Shown here one piece after another: positions 1 through 5,579 of a stretch of DNA of 5,579 nt. A program made the translations under genes and the position numbers. The notes beneath the pieces are model-generated. The model was not told the DNA's origin, made no database searches, and saw nothing but the letters and a program-made list of their open reading frames with translations. Origin of the DNA: Bacteroidales bacterium UBA1204 (GTDB lineage: Bacteria; Bacteroidota; Bacteroidia; Bacteroidales; F082); the NCBI GenBank assembly GCA_002310075.1, contig DBXU01000120.1, positions 4,094 through 9,672 of the forward strand. Reading direction: 5' to 3'. Numbering within the stretch: the stretch's first letter is position 1; each line of letters starts with the position of its first letter.

Positions 1-46
1 TTATTTTGATATGGTGTGCAATTAATCGGTCAGTTTTTTCTTTTCC

Positions 47-619
47 TCAAAAACTGATAATGCCCAAATGCTCTAAAAGGATTTTCAATCCGATGAGAAT
101 CAGTATAATACCACCAATAATCCCTGCCGACTTCTCATATTTCGAACCGAAGACATTGCCAATCTTGACACCCAAGACAGAGAATAGGAAAGTGGTAAGA
201 CCGATGACCACCACCGACGACCAAAGCTTCACTTGAATGCAGGCGAAAGAGACTCCCACAGCCAAGGCATCGATGCTGGTAGCGACAGCCAAAAGCAGCA
301 TGGTCTTGAAATCGATGGCACCGTTTTCTTTGCCTTCTTCTTCCTTACCCCAAACAGCCTCTCGAATCATGTTGGCACCGATAAGGAAAAGTAATCCGAA
401 AGCAATCCAATGGTCGTAGGCCTCTATCATCTCCTGAAACTGCGCCCCCAAGAAATAGCCAATGATGGGCATCAATGCCTGGAAGAAGCCAAACCAAAGG
501 CCACAGACCAAAGCCATACGCCATGAAAACCGCTTGGTGGTCAAGCCTTTGCAGATGGAAACCGAAAAGGCATCCATAGAAAGGCCAATGGCAATCAGTA
601 AGAGTTCGATGAAGCTCAT
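47..619 (-). CDS. mntP: Manganese efflux pump MntP
   Basis: This 190-aa inner-membrane protein is expected to export Mn2+ from the cytoplasm and protect against manganese excess. Its length fits the MntP (DUF204) family; E. coli MntP is about 188 aa. It has six hydrophobic segments in two related halves. The acidic residues known to matter in the family are present in both: D16 in GLSMDAF of the first segment and D117 in TSIDALAVG of the fourth. A charged loop (GKEEEGKEN, about 91-99) separates the halves, and a glycine-rich segment near 165-180 ends the fold. The open frame extends upstream to an ATG at 667, but that start would lie upstream of the promoter box at 638-645. The ATG at 619 also puts D16 at the family position, so I chose it. 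It diverges from the outer membrane barrel gene. The predicted leader of about 12 nt leaves no room for the yybP-ykoY manganese riboswitch that precedes mntP in some bacteria. Family assignment is secure; function is inferred from it. Confidence 0.95.
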   Translation of the reverse strand: MSFIELLLIAIGLSMDAFSVSICKGLTTKRFSWRMALVCGLWFGFFQALMPIIGYFLGAQFQEMIEAYDHWIAFGLLFLIGANMIREAVWGKEEEGKENGAIDFKTMLLLAVATSIDALAVGVSFACIQVKLWSSVVVIGLTTFLFSVLGVKIGNVFGSKYEKSAGIIGGIILILIGLKILLEHLGIISF

Positions 620-637
620 TTCACTATAATTGTGGGG

Positions 638-645
638 CAAAAATA
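638..645 (-). promoter_or_regulatory. Promoter -7 box for mntP
   Basis: The minus strand reads TATTTTTG, a full match to the Bacteroidota -7 consensus TAnnTTTG. If G638 is position -7, transcription starts near 631, about 12 nt before the mntP ATG. No clean -33 TTTG is visible. The nearest candidate is TTTC at 672-669, with a 23-nt spacer. The box supports the start at 619 over the upstream ATG at 667. Confidence 0.65.
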
Positions 646-651
646 GCACAT

Positions 652-685
652 TTTGTTGGCGACTCATTGAAAAACTTTATTTTTG
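652..685 (+). promoter_or_regulatory. Promoter for the outer membrane barrel gene
   Basis: TTTG at 652-655 and TATTTTTG at 678-685 match the Bacteroidota -33 and -7 elements, with a 22-nt spacer, which is slightly long. If G685 is position -7, transcription starts near 692. That gives an 18-nt leader before the ATG at 710. The promoter overlaps the one serving mntP on the other strand. Confidence 0.65.
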
Positions 686-709
686 CAATCAACAAACCCC
701 TTTTCAACT

Positions 710-2062
710 ATGAAAAAGACCTTATTCCTTATGCTTGCCCTGCTATTGGCAGTGGGTGGTATGGCTCAAGAAAAGAAAGCCAAGAAAGAAAAGACCTACA
801 ACGAAAAAGGCGAAATCATCAAGAAAGGTTGGAACTTCGGTCCCTTGCCCGTGGTGGGTTTTGATGCCGACCTTGGATTCCAGTACGGCGTGACTTGCGA
901 TATCTTCAACTACGGCGACGGCTCGCGTTATCCCCGTTACGACTACAAGTTCAACGTGGAAGCCTCGCGCTACACCAAAGGCTCGGGTGTGTTCCGTTTT
1001 TATAGCGACATGCCCTATGTCGTAAAAGACACCAAACTTTTCTTTGACGTAACCTACTTCTACGCCAAGAAATACGAATTCTTCGGCTTCAACGGTTATG
1101 AAGCCAGTAGCTTCGACCCATACGCAGGCATTGAAGGTCTCAAGAGCGGTTACCACTTCATCAACCGCAACCAGTTCCGCTTCGTGGGTAGTATGCAACG
1201 GCCCTTTTTCGACGTACCCAACCTCTATTGGACGGCAGGCCTGGCTTACTACAACACAAAAGTCACGCCCATCGACACCATCAAGATGAGTGATTATGCC
1301 GGACAGACCACTTTGTATGAGAACTATGTGAATACCGGGATCATCAAGGAAGACGAGGCCCATGGCGGCAACACCACACAGCTCCGCCTCGGCATGGTTT
1401 ACGATAGCCGCGACCACAACAGCGACCCAACGAAGGGCATATACGCCGAGGCCACATTAGTGGGTGCTCCCGACCTCATCGACCGTAAAGGTTACAGCAA
1501 CCTGTCGTACACCTTCTTGTGGAGACACTACATCCCCGTTTATAAAGACAAACTGACCTTCGCCTATCGTCTCGGTGCCCAAAACCGCCTCGCTGGCAAG
1601 ACTCCGTGGTATATGATTAACAACCTAAACACTATGTTCTTCAAGAAGATGTACACCGAGGGGTTGGGAGGCAGCGTGACCATGCGCGGCGTGAATCGTA
1701 ACGGCGTCATCGGAGAGGGCTTCGCCTTTGCCAATTTGGAGCTGCGCTGGCGCATTGTGGGCTTTCAATTCATTAATCAAAACTGGCAGGTGGCCCTGAA
1801 TCCTTTCTTCGATGCAGGCATGGTGACACAAAAACGCGGTGAAATAGAGATGATGAATGCCGATAACGGGGGCATCATCCTCCACGACAACACCTTTGAT
1901 TCTTATAGCGGCGACAAAGAAAGCATTCACATGAGCGCAGGCTGCGGCTTGAAACTCATCATGAACCGCAACCTCATCGTTTCTGTCGACCTGGGCAAAG
2001 CCTTGGACAAACGCGACGGCGAGAAATTGAAGACGTTTATCGGGTTTAATTACATATTCTAA
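710..2062 (+). CDS. BamA/TamA-family (Omp85-like) outer membrane beta-barrel protein, no POTRA domains
   Basis: This 450-aa protein is predicted to be an integral outer membrane barrel of the Omp85/surface antigen D15 group. A signal peptide covers residues 1-19 (MKK, a leucine-rich core, then GMA before QE). A lysine-rich segment follows (about 21-40), then beta-barrel sequence starting at WNFGPLPVVGF (41-51). Family hallmarks are YDSRDHNSDPTKG (231-243), matching the D-x-R-x(n)-P-T-K-G strand motif, and GGSVTMRGVNRN (320-331), in the place of the Omp85 (V/I)RGF/Y lid-loop motif. The chain ends in aromatic F450, as barrel proteins do. BamA has about 800 residues with five POTRA domains. Here there is no room for even one, so it is not the main barrel-assembly protein. 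Its substrate or role is unknown. I took the ATG at 710 because it begins the signal peptide and lies 18 nt after the predicted transcription start. An in-frame TTG at 683 falls inside the promoter box. Confidence 0.85.
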   Translation: MKKTLFLMLALLLAVGGMAQEKKAKKEKTYNEKGEIIKKGWNFGPLPVVGFDADLGFQYGVTCDIFNYGDGSRYPRYDYKFNVEASRYTKGSGVFRFYSDMPYVVKDTKLFFDVTYFYAKKYEFFGFNGYEASSFDPYAGIEGLKSGYHFINRNQFRFVGSMQRPFFDVPNLYWTAGLAYYNTKVTPIDTIKMSDYAGQTTLYENYVNTGIIKEDEAHGGNTTQLRLGMVYDSRDHNSDPTKGIYAEATLVGAPDLIDRKGYSNLSYTFLWRHYIPVYKDKLTFAYRLGAQNRLAGKTPWYMINNLNTMFFKKMYTEGLGGSVTMRGVNRNGVIGEGFAFANLELRWRIVGFQFINQNWQVALNPFFDAGMVTQKRGEIEMMNADNGGIILHDNTFDSYSGDKESIHMSAGCGLKLIMNRNLIVSVDLGKALDKRDGEKLKTFIGFNYIF

Positions 2063-2100
2063 AAACTAAAGGGCTGCCGGATGGCAGCCCTTTAGTTTTT
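2061..2100. terminator. Bidirectional intrinsic terminator between the barrel gene and gpmA
   Basis: A perfect inverted repeat has 18-bp arms (2061-2078 and 2083-2100) and a 4-nt loop, GGAT. The core is GC-rich (GGGCTGCC paired with GGCAGCCC). The outer arms are A-rich on the 5' side and end in a T-run on the 3' side, and this holds on either strand. It therefore fits an intrinsic terminator working for both converging genes. The left arm includes the last two bases of the barrel gene's stop codon. The right arm includes two bases of the gpmA stop codon. Confidence 0.93.
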
Positions 2101-2845
2101 ACTTCGCTTTGCCTTGGTTGGCGACGGCCGCCATCAGCGCTGCCACCTTTTCAGGATCTCCCAAGAAGAAGTCCTTCTGCAATTTCATGTTGTCGTCAAA
2201 CTCGAAGACATACGGGATGCCCGTCGGGATGTTGAAGGCGATGATCTCATCGTTGCTCATGCCTTTCAGCACCTTCACCACGCCACGCAAGCTGTTGCCG
2301 TGGGCCACAACCAGCACTTGGTCGTGGGTCTCAAAAGCCTTCATGATATTGTTCTCATAGTAAGGCATCACACGCTCGATGGTGTCGCAGAGAGCCTCGG
2401 TGAGCGGGATTTGCTCATCGGTGAGTTCGGCATAGCGCGGGTCCATGCGAGGGCTCTTGGGGTCGTTCATCTCCAACGCGGGCGGACGCACGTCGAAGGC
2501 GCGGCGCCACAAACGCACTTGCTCGTCACCATATTTCTCAGCAGTCATCTTCTTGTCGAGGCCCTGCAACTGGCCATACGACTTCTCATTGAGACGCCAT
2601 GACTTGTACACTGGCAGCCAGTCCATGTCCATGGCTTCAAGAGCGAGGTTCAAGGTCTTGATGGCGCGCTTCAAGTAAGAGGTAAAGCAGATCTCAGGCT
2701 TGTAGCCGTTTTCTTTCAGCGTCTTGCCAGCTTCGATGGCTTCCTGTACACCTTTTTCGGAAAGGTCGACATTGGTCCACCCCGTAAAGAGGTTCAATTT
2801 GTTCCATTCACTTTCTCCGTGACGGATGAGGATGAGTTTCTTCAT
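2099..2845 (-). CDS. gpmA: 2,3-bisphosphoglycerate-dependent phosphoglycerate mutase
   Basis: This 248-aa cytoplasmic enzyme interconverts 3-phosphoglycerate and 2-phosphoglycerate in glycolysis and gluconeogenesis through a phosphohistidine intermediate. The N-terminus carries the signature LIRHGESEWN with catalytic H9. The second active-site histidine is H182 in VVAHGNSLRG. Substrate-binding features seen are TGWTNVDLS (21-29), YLKRA with R60, RLNEKSYG (84-91) with the acid/base E87, and the RR pair at 114-115. Length fits the cofactor-dependent family (about 230-250 aa), not the longer metal-dependent GpmI. One small departure is S89 in RLNEKSYG, where many relatives have His. The ATG at 2845 gives the normal N-terminus. 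It lies 12 nt downstream of the OstA-like gene on the same strand, with no TAnnTTTG box in the gap, so co-transcription is likely. It converges on the barrel gene across a shared terminator. Confidence 0.97.
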   Translation of the reverse strand: MKKLILIRHGESEWNKLNLFTGWTNVDLSEKGVQEAIEAGKTLKENGYKPEICFTSYLKRAIKTLNLALEAMDMDWLPVYKSWRLNEKSYGQLQGLDKKMTAEKYGDEQVRLWRRAFDVRPPALEMNDPKSPRMDPRYAELTDEQIPLTEALCDTIERVMPYYENNIMKAFETHDQVLVVAHGNSLRGVVKVLKGMSNDEIIAFNIPTGIPYVFEFDDNMKLQKDFFLGDPEKVAALMAAVANQGKAK

Positions 2846-2857
2846 ATTGATTATGTA

Positions 2858-4510
2858 TTAATTGTTGTTGATTTCTTTTCTAGGTCTATGCCGTTGGGGA
2901 CGTTCTTCCTTAAGTTCCTCCCCAGCGGGATTCACCGACGTTTCACTTGGCATGGCATCCACCTTTGGCATTTCTGCTTCAATACGACGGAAGATGTCGT
3001 CCTTATCCTTGGGTCGAGCTTCATCATACCACTTGAAACCAGGCAGATAACGGTCGTTTTCTTTCAAGTCATCCTCGGGAAACATCGTTTCAGAAATATC
3101 TTTAAATGACTTGATCAAAGAGATTTCGTTGTTTCTCATTTCTACGACCATCGTCTCCGATTTTGAGACATCGATACCAATGAGTCCGCCATCGTCCTCT
3201 CTAATCCAATAAATAGTCTCAGCCTTGTCGCCATCTACGTTGACACGATGAATGTTACCGCTCTTGAAACGCGAAATGATGTCCTGGCCCTTAATCTGAT
3301 TAAAGCCTTCGATGGAATCTTGCGAAATAATAAAGGCATTCCCTTTTTGTAGCACCCAGTCGACATTATGGTCCTTGAGTTTGATGTCGATGTCGGTACC
3401 CGACAGTTGGCTGTCCTCAGCCCACAAAATAGGGGCTACTCGCATGCGAATGGTAGAATCGGCCATCAGATAAGTCAAGGTGTCGCACTTGCCTTGCATG
3501 TCCGATTTGAAGAAACGAACATTTCGGCGTGCGATAAGTTTCTCGGCCTCCTCCTTTTGCTTGTCGAAATACATGAACAGCGTGTCGCCGTGAATATATA
3601 GCGAGTCGCCACTGTCGTAGCTGATGGCGTAAGCTCTGTCGGTGGCGAACGACTTGCCTCGGTTTTCCCACATCTCCACATAACCGCCACGCATGATGAC
3701 CTTATAGGAAGTGTCTATCATGTCGACACGATCGTAGGCTTTCGCCAAACCTATGTTTCGGTTGTAATAGATGGAATCTGCCTTCATCCGTTGCGTCTCG
3801 TTGTGCATGACAGGTTTCTTGTCGAAAAACGCAATATCGTCGTCCACTAGATAGTAACCGTGCTCTCCTTTCAACACGTTTTCCTTGTTGACGATTGTCG
3901 TCGGGCCCTCAAACCACATCTTTTCAACGTTCGTGTTGTAAAATAACGTATCGGTATACATTTGGTATTTTGGGCTTGTCACTTCAACGTTCTTGATGAA
4001 CGAAAACTCTTTAATGTCGTCGCGATAATAACCCCAATGGCTTGCCAGCATCTTGTCACCTCGAATGATGGTAGCACTATCGGGGTAAGAGGCAAGATGA
4101 AGGTTACGGTCATAAGTCAAATAGTCAGTGTAGAGCGTGGTTGAATCGTCTTTAAGCCGCACATTATCAAACAATTCAGCAAATCTGGAATTGCCGTTAT
4201 AATTCAGAAGGTCACTAAAAATCTCCACAGAGTCGTTGACGATGATATGAACACTATGGAAGGCATCGAAACTATTGGTTTTCTCATAGAAATAGGCGCT
4301 ATCGCAGAAAAAGAATGCTGAGTCGTGCCGCATTTTCACATGGCCGATGAGTCTCTGCATATCACCCATCTTCTTGGAATAGGTCATCTTATCATAGTTC
4401 TCGATAAACACTCGTGTCTTTTTACGGACAACGGTATCCATCTCTTGCGCCACGACAAATTGTGACAACAGAATGAACAACGATACTATGAGCCACTTGG
4501 TGCGTTTCAT
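2858..4510 (-). CDS. OstA/LptA-like periplasmic protein, putative LPS transport
   Basis: This 550-aa exported protein resembles the long OstA-like proteins of Bacteroidota, related to LptA and the N-terminal domain of LptD. In Proteobacteria these form the periplasmic bridge carrying LPS to the outer membrane. A signal peptide spans residues 1-21 (MKRTKW, hydrophobic core, FVVA before QE). The body, about 45-450, is beta-rich and repetitive. Its recurring unit has the form V-x-x-x-x-DS-x-x-x-x-D-x-L-x-Y, for example MRHDSAFFFCDSAYFY (60-75), VRLKDDSTTLYTDYLTY (117-133) and YQMYTDTLFYN (182-192). This is the pattern expected of a beta-jellyroll. The last 50 residues are charged and proline-containing. 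There is no LptD-type barrel. The open frame reaches back to 4648, but that part would cross the divergent promoter and the MazG-like start. The ATG at 4510 begins the signal peptide and is preferred. LPS transport is inferred from the family. Confidence 0.85.
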   Translation of the reverse strand: MKRTKWLIVSLFILLSQFVVAQEMDTVVRKKTRVFIENYDKMTYSKKMGDMQRLIGHVKMRHDSAFFFCDSAYFYEKTNSFDAFHSVHIIVNDSVEIFSDLLNYNGNSRFAELFDNVRLKDDSTTLYTDYLTYDRNLHLASYPDSATIIRGDKMLASHWGYYRDDIKEFSFIKNVEVTSPKYQMYTDTLFYNTNVEKMWFEGPTTIVNKENVLKGEHGYYLVDDDIAFFDKKPVMHNETQRMKADSIYYNRNIGLAKAYDRVDMIDTSYKVIMRGGYVEMWENRGKSFATDRAYAISYDSGDSLYIHGDTLFMYFDKQKEEAEKLIARRNVRFFKSDMQGKCDTLTYLMADSTIRMRVAPILWAEDSQLSGTDIDIKLKDHNVDWVLQKGNAFIISQDSIEGFNQIKGQDIISRFKSGNIHRVNVDGDKAETIYWIREDDGGLIGIDVSKSETMVVEMRNNEISLIKSFKDISETMFPEDDLKENDRYLPGFKWYDEARPKDKDDIFRRIEAEMPKVDAMPSETSVNPAGEELKEERPQRHRPRKEINNN

Positions 4511-4527
4511 CTTTCTTAAAAACCCTG

Positions 4528-4535
4528 CAAAGATA
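4528..4535 (-). promoter_or_regulatory. Promoter -7 box for the OstA-like gene and gpmA
   Basis: The minus strand reads TATCTTTG, followed by C, a full match to TAnnTTTG. If G4528 is position -7, transcription starts near 4521, giving a leader of about 10-11 nt before the ATG at 4510. I see no convincing -33 TTTG at the usual distance. This is the only promoter-like site found for the two-gene unit. Confidence 0.55.
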
Positions 4536-4550
4536 AGATTATTGCCTGAA

Positions 4551-4584
4551 TTGGGTGTCGGCAACGAAAAAACACCTACTTTTA
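4551..4584 (+). promoter_or_regulatory. Possible promoter for the MazG-like gene
   Basis: TACTTTTA at 4577-4584 matches all but the last base of TAnnTTTG, and TTGG at 4551-4554 is a partial -33 element with a 22-nt spacer. Transcription would start near 4591, leaving a 14-nt leader before the ATG at 4605. This is weaker than the other promoters here, and rests partly on its position in a divergent gap. Confidence 0.4.
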
Positions 4585-4604
4585 CCCCATCAAATGACTT
4601 TATC

Positions 4605-4943
4605 ATGACCTTAAAAGAAGCACAAACCGCCGTCGATGAATGGATCAAGACCTACGGCGTGCGTTATTTCAGCGAGCTGACCAACATGGCCCTGCTGACC
4701 GAGGAAGTCGGCGAGCTGGCCCGCATCATCGCCCGCACCTACGGCGAGCAGTCATTCAAGGAATCCGACAAAAACCGCAACCTGGCCGATGAGATGGCCG
4801 ACATCCTATGGGTGCTCCTTTGCCTCGCCAACCAAACGGGTGTCGATCTCACCGATGCCTTCGCTAAAAACATGGAGAAGAAAACCTCCCGAGACAAGGA
4901 ACGGCATATCCACAATGACAAGTTGCGCGACCCCATCGCATAA
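4605..4943 (+). CDS. MazG-like nucleotide pyrophosphohydrolase
   Basis: This 112-aa cytoplasmic, all-helical protein has a single MazG domain. Enzymes of this superfamily hydrolyse NTPs or dNTPs to the monophosphate and pyrophosphate, often removing damaged or non-canonical nucleotides. The Mg2+-binding signature is clear: EEVGE (E33, E34, E37), followed by DEMAD (E63 and D66), the EExxE...ExxD pattern. A conserved-looking basic tail (NMEKKTSRDKERH, 89-101) follows the last helix, as in related small MazG proteins. It is half the size of E. coli MazG, which has two domains, and nearer the single-domain types such as YpjD. The substrate cannot be told from the sequence. The frame also opens at an ATG at 4473, but that would place the start inside the OstA-like gene and ahead of the promoter. 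The ATG at 4605 begins directly with the first helix. It diverges from the OstA-like gene and converges on glnS. Confidence 0.9.
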   Translation: MTLKEAQTAVDEWIKTYGVRYFSELTNMALLTEEVGELARIIARTYGEQSFKESDKNRNLADEMADILWVLLCLANQTGVDLTDAFAKNMEKKTSRDKERHIHNDKLRDPIA

Positions 4944-4975
4944 AAAAGTGGAGGCGGTGTGCACTCCGCCTCCAC
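4942..4975 (-). terminator. Intrinsic terminator of glnS
   Basis: A perfect 10-bp GC-rich stem (4948-4957 with 4966-4975) encloses an 8-nt loop. Read on the minus strand, it is followed at once by six T residues (4947-4942), the form of an intrinsic terminator, about 28 nt after the glnS stop codon. On the plus strand the stem is followed by AGAAC, with no T-run, so it should not work well for the MazG-like gene. The T-run overlaps the last two bases of that gene's stop codon. Confidence 0.88.
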
Positions 4976-5003
4976 AGAACAATGCATTCAAGATGATTAC
5001 AAA

Positions 5004-5579
5004 TTACATTGTCTTAGTCCAAGTGTCTTTCAACGCCACGGTGCGGTTGAAGACCAAATGTCCTGGTGTGCTGTCCTTGTCGACGGTGAAATAACCGATG
5101 CGTTGGAACTGGAAGTGGTCGAGCGGCTTGGCATCGGCCAGGTATTCCTCCACATAACACACGGGACGCACCTCGAGCGACTTAGGATTCATCATTTCCT
5201 TCATGGCTTCGAGTGAGGTTTTACCTTCGCCTTGCAGGCGGGCCAACTCATCGCGGGGGTTTTCCACCTTCCAGAGGCGGTCGTACATGCGCACCTCTGC
5301 TTTGAGGCAACGCTCACAACTCACCCAATGGATGGTGCCCTTTACCTTGCGGTTGGCACCCGGCATTCCGCTCTTAGTGTCGGGATCGTACTCGGCATAC
5401 ACTTCTACGACCTCTCCATTCTCGTCCTTCTTGCAGCCCGTGCATTTCACGATGTAGGCGTTCTTGAGACGCACCTCGTTGCCTGGGGTCATACGGAAGT
5501 ATTTCTTCGGAGCGTCTTCCATGAAGTCTTCTTTCTCGATCCACAGTTCGCGACTGAAGGCAATCTTGTGGCTGCCAGC
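5004..5579 (-). CDS. glnS: Glutaminyl-tRNA synthetase, C-terminal part (5' end beyond window)
   Basis: These are the last 191 residues of GlnRS, a class I synthetase that charges tRNA-Gln with glutamine in the cytoplasm. Its presence suggests direct glutaminylation in this organism. The visible part is the two-barrel anticodon-binding region. Recognisable segments, numbered from the window edge, are FSRELWI (8-14), EVRLKNAY (35-42), KVKGTIHWVS (78-87), EVRMYDRLW (95-103), FQFQRIGYF (156-164) and FNRTVALKDTW (177-187). They run in the same order as in E. coli GlnRS, whose full length is about 550 residues. So roughly the N-terminal two thirds, with the Rossmann fold, HIGH and KMSKS motifs, lie outside the window. 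The first in-frame ATG (5522) is internal, as homology continues upstream of it to the edge. Two CxxC pairs (46/49 and 88/91) are unusual compared with E. coli. The stop codon is followed by a good terminator. Confidence 0.97.
   Translation of the reverse strand, partial: AGSHKIAFSRELWIEKEDFMEDAPKKYFRMTPGNEVRLKNAYIVKCTGCKKDENGEVVEVYAEYDPDTKSGMPGANRKVKGTIHWVSCERCLKAEVRMYDRLWKVENPRDELARLQGEGKTSLEAMKEMMNPKSLEVRPVCYVEEYLADAKPLDHFQFQRIGYFTVDKDSTPGHLVFNRTVALKDTWTKTM

Noticed and set aside
1..46. Possible terminator or gene end downstream of mntP
   Set aside because: There is a T-rich run on the plus strand at 32-45, but I found no hairpin beside it on either strand and no open frame with family likeness, so nothing can be called.
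620..667. N-terminal extension of MntP by 16 residues
   Set aside because: The upstream ATG at 667 lies ahead of the promoter box at 638-645, and the extension is polar and absent from the family.
743..1417. Long open frame of 224 codons on the minus strand
   Set aside because: It lies fully antisense to the barrel gene, has a low-complexity Val/His/Glu-rich translation with no recognisable domain, and ends inside the signal-peptide region. The plus-strand frame has a signal peptide and family motifs.
2114..2602. Open frame of 162 codons on the plus strand
   Set aside because: It is antisense to gpmA, whose frame carries all catalytic motifs. The translation is rich in His, Val and Leu in the way antisense frames of this composition often are, and no promoter box precedes it.
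4511..4648. N-terminal extension of the OstA-like protein by 46 residues
   Set aside because: The extension would precede the signal peptide, cross the MazG-like start on the other strand, and begin upstream of the promoter box at 4528-4535.
4948..4975. Inverted repeat as a possible insertion-sequence end or regulatory operator
   Set aside because: A GC-rich stem followed by a T-run just after the glnS stop codon is explained fully as an intrinsic terminator. No transposase or target duplication is present.
1..5579. A novel defence, mobile or biosynthetic system
   Set aside because: Every gene is assignable to a widespread family, no cargo-like cluster or repeat array is present, and the gaps hold only promoters and terminators.

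Overview
The window looks like an ordinary housekeeping stretch of a Bacteroidota (probably Bacteroidales) chromosome. Three things point there. The divergent intergenic regions carry TAnnTTTG promoter boxes of the Bacteroidota primary sigma factor. The start codons have short leaders with no clear Shine-Dalgarno sequence. The proteins include a barrel-only BamA/TamA-like outer membrane protein and a long OstA-like periplasmic protein, both typical of that phylum. Genus cannot be fixed from this sequence alone.

Layout, left to right. mntP (manganese exporter, minus, 47-619) diverges from a BamA/TamA-family outer membrane barrel gene (plus, 710-2062), with two overlapping promoters between them. 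The barrel gene converges on gpmA (phosphoglycerate mutase, minus, 2099-2845). A perfect 18-bp inverted repeat between these two serves as a bidirectional terminator and touches both stop codons. gpmA lies 12 nt downstream of an OstA/LptA-like gene (minus, 2858-4510), so the two form an apparent operon. That operon diverges from a small MazG-type nucleotide pyrophosphohydrolase gene (plus, 4605-4943) across a 94-bp promoter region. The MazG-like gene converges on the 3' part of glnS (minus, 5004 to beyond the right edge), with a one-directional terminator serving glnS in between.

The genes do not form one pathway. Two are envelope proteins (the barrel and the OstA-like protein, both with signal peptides, probably involved in outer membrane or LPS biogenesis). 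The rest are metal homeostasis (MntP), glycolysis (GpmA), nucleotide clean-up (MazG-like) and translation (GlnRS). The window is gene dense, with short gaps that hold only promoters or terminators. I saw no mobile element, CRISPR array, tRNA, rRNA or phage gene, and nothing I would call a new system. The points worth a second look are the promoter and terminator architecture, the OstA-gpmA pairing, the barrel with no POTRA domains, and a paired CxxC arrangement in GlnRS.
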